A stretch of DNA of 64,000 nt from DATAOG01 sp963757395 (GTDB lineage: Bacteria > Pseudomonadota > Alphaproteobacteria > Geminicoccales > Geminicoccaceae): the NCBI GenBank assembly GCA_963757395.1, contig CAVWRK010000012.1, positions 1-64,000 on the forward strand, given 5' to 3'. Shown here piece after piece: positions 63,070 to 64,000 of this stretch; within the stretch, counting starts at the first letter, position 1; every line of letters starts with the position of its first letter. The notes under the pieces were generated by a model. The model did no database searches and had not been told where the DNA came from. It saw nothing but the letters and a program-made list of their open reading frames with translations. The translations under genes were made by a program, and so were the position numbers.

Positions 63070-64000
63070 TTACGGCACCGCGTCGCGAAGCATCTCTCGC
63101 TTGTGCGACAGATGGCGCGCGAGGCAGAACGAGGTCGGCGCCGGCCGCAGCGGCTTGTTCAGAACGTCGCTGATGCCGGATGCCTGCAGGCGCTGCGATC
63201 CGATCTGGCCGGCGTAGCCGATCATCAGGATGATCGGCAGGTCCGGGCGGATCCCGTGCAGCGCGAGCGCGAGTTCGCAGCCGGCGATCTCGGGCATGAA
63301 TTGGTCGATCAGCACCAGATCGAAGCGATCGGGGTCGGCGCGGAACGCCGCCAATGCCGCCTCGCTCCTATCGAAACCGATCGGCTCATAGCCGATGGCG
63401 GCCAGCATCTCCTCGCCCAGAAGGACGAGCGGTCGTTCGTCGTCGACGAACAGGATCGTCTCGCCCCGCCCGAGCGGCACGGACGCCGCGTTGCGGTCAT
63501 CGTCGGCCGGCGCCGCTTCGGCTTGCCGGAAATAGGCCGCGAAGCTGCTGCCGGCCCCCGGACTGCTGCGGACATCGATGGCGCCACCGTGATCGGCGAC
63601 GATGCCGTGAACCATCGCTAGCCCGAGCCCGGTTCCCGTGCCGGCGACTTTGGTCGTGAAGAAGGGTTCGAAGATCCGCTGCAGGGTCGCAGCATCCATG
63701 CCGTGACCGCTGTCGGAGACCGTGAGCCGGACGTACCGGCCGGCGGCAAGGGTGCCGTGCGACAATGCCCGCTCGGCTTCGAAGACGAGGAGCTCGAGGC
63801 CGAAGTCGACGACGCCTTGCCCGGCCATCGCCTGCGCGGCATTGGTGCAGAGGTTCATGACCACCTGCTGCAGCCGGCTCGGCTCACCCAGGACGATCGC
63901 ATCCTCATCGGGCAGGCGTAGCCGCAGGCTGACCGTCGGAGGCAGCGAAGCCCGAAGCAGCCCTGCGGTCTCCTCGAGCAAAGGGCGCATCCGGACCGGC
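63070..64000 (-). CDS. hybrid histidine kinase, C-terminal part (ATPase plus receiver), cut by the window edge
   Basis: The visible 310 residues contain the HATPase domain (N box LQQVVMNLCTNAAQAM, G1 VSDSGHGMDAA, G2 GTGTGLGLAMVHGIVADH) followed by a C-terminal receiver (ILFVDDERPLVLLGEEML, phospho-acceptor Asp in DLVLIDQFMPEIAG, Lys in SDVLNKPLRPAP). The His-phosphorylation domain and sensor lie beyond position 64000. ATPase-REC kinases of this form often pass phosphate to solo receivers, so the single-domain regulator at 30.6 kb is a conceivable but distant partner. Confidence 0.88.
   Translation of the reverse strand, partial: PVRMRPLLEETAGLLRASLPPTVSLRLRLPDEDAIVLGEPSRLQQVVMNLCTNAAQAMAGQGVVDFGLELLVFEAERALSHGTLAAGRYVRLTVSDSGHGMDAATLQRIFEPFFTTKVAGTGTGLGLAMVHGIVADHGGAIDVRSSPGAGSSFAAYFRQAEAAPADDDRNAASVPLGRGETILFVDDERPLVLLGEEMLAAIGYEPIGFDRSEAALAAFRADPDRFDLVLIDQFMPEIAGCELALALHGIRPDLPIILMIGYAGQIGSQRLQASGISDVLNKPLRPAPTSFCLARHLSHKREMLRDAVP

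Overview
This 64 kb window is high-GC DNA from an alphaproteobacterium. I infer a Rhodospirillales- or Geminicoccales-like host from the codon use, a DUF1127 protein, FixJ/NarL-type regulators, the arrays of type I-secreted RTX proteins, and the DUF3300/DUF2950 pair. No rRNA, tRNA or CRISPR array was recognised. Many genes carry single-base frameshifts, nearly all +1 insertions. These are either real decay or residual long-read errors, and the calls below give restored spans.

Layout. (1) 1-6.7 kb: remains of an integrative element on the minus strand: a tyrosine integrase (frameshifted), a coiled-coil protein, an AlpA-type regulator with palindromic operators, a zinc-finger/Toprim primase-like protein, a DUF3987 protein, a Cys-rich remnant, and a cluster of GTCGCAC repeats. 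(2) 7.1-24.8 kb: two halves of a possible curli/Fap-like secreted-fibre locus. A Sec-exported C39 peptidase with two small exported peptides lies at 7.1-8.5 kb. A third, Asn-rich exported peptide and an outer-membrane beta-barrel lie at 22.1-24.7 kb. Two LuxR-type regulators with degenerate receiver domains lie between them. The gap is filled with IS elements: IS630, an IS1595-type transposon with passenger genes flanked by 430-bp direct repeats, and IS21, ISNCY, IS1380 and IS1182/IS5-type remnants. (3) 24.9-30.6 kb: more IS debris, a second degraded IS630 copy, and two paralogous Panacea-domain (SocA-like antitoxin) genes around a small predicted membrane peptide. (4) 30.6-38.5 kb: a single-domain response regulator between two copies of an inverted repeat, a Cys-rich repeat protein, a broken formylglycine-generating-enzyme-like gene, a HAD phosphatase, an outer-membrane beta-barrel, a polytopic membrane protein, DUF3300 and DUF2950. 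(5) 39.4-45.6 kb: a complete dipeptide/oligopeptide ABC transporter operon in which every gene is frameshifted. (6) 46.0-60.3 kb: a type I secretion ABC exporter and HlyD-type adaptor, followed by six tandem RTX-only Ca-binding proteins with near-identical C-terminal secretion regions. (7) 60.8-64 kb: a di-haem cytochrome c peroxidase-like enzyme, a DUF1127 protein, and the C-terminal part of a hybrid histidine kinase.

The most coherent system is the RTX cluster. A palindrome of the form GTTACA-N2-TGTAAC sits about 190 bp upstream of RTX1, RTX5 and RTX6, and in a related block upstream of the di-haem enzyme; a weaker copy lies upstream of the DUF1127 gene. This divides the cluster into probable units RTX6, RTX5-4-3-2 and RTX1-ABC-HlyD under one shared regulator. 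The second system of interest is the split C39 peptidase/beta-barrel/small-peptide locus, whose three peptides share an LxDxxLxxxAAG-type motif just after their signal peptides.
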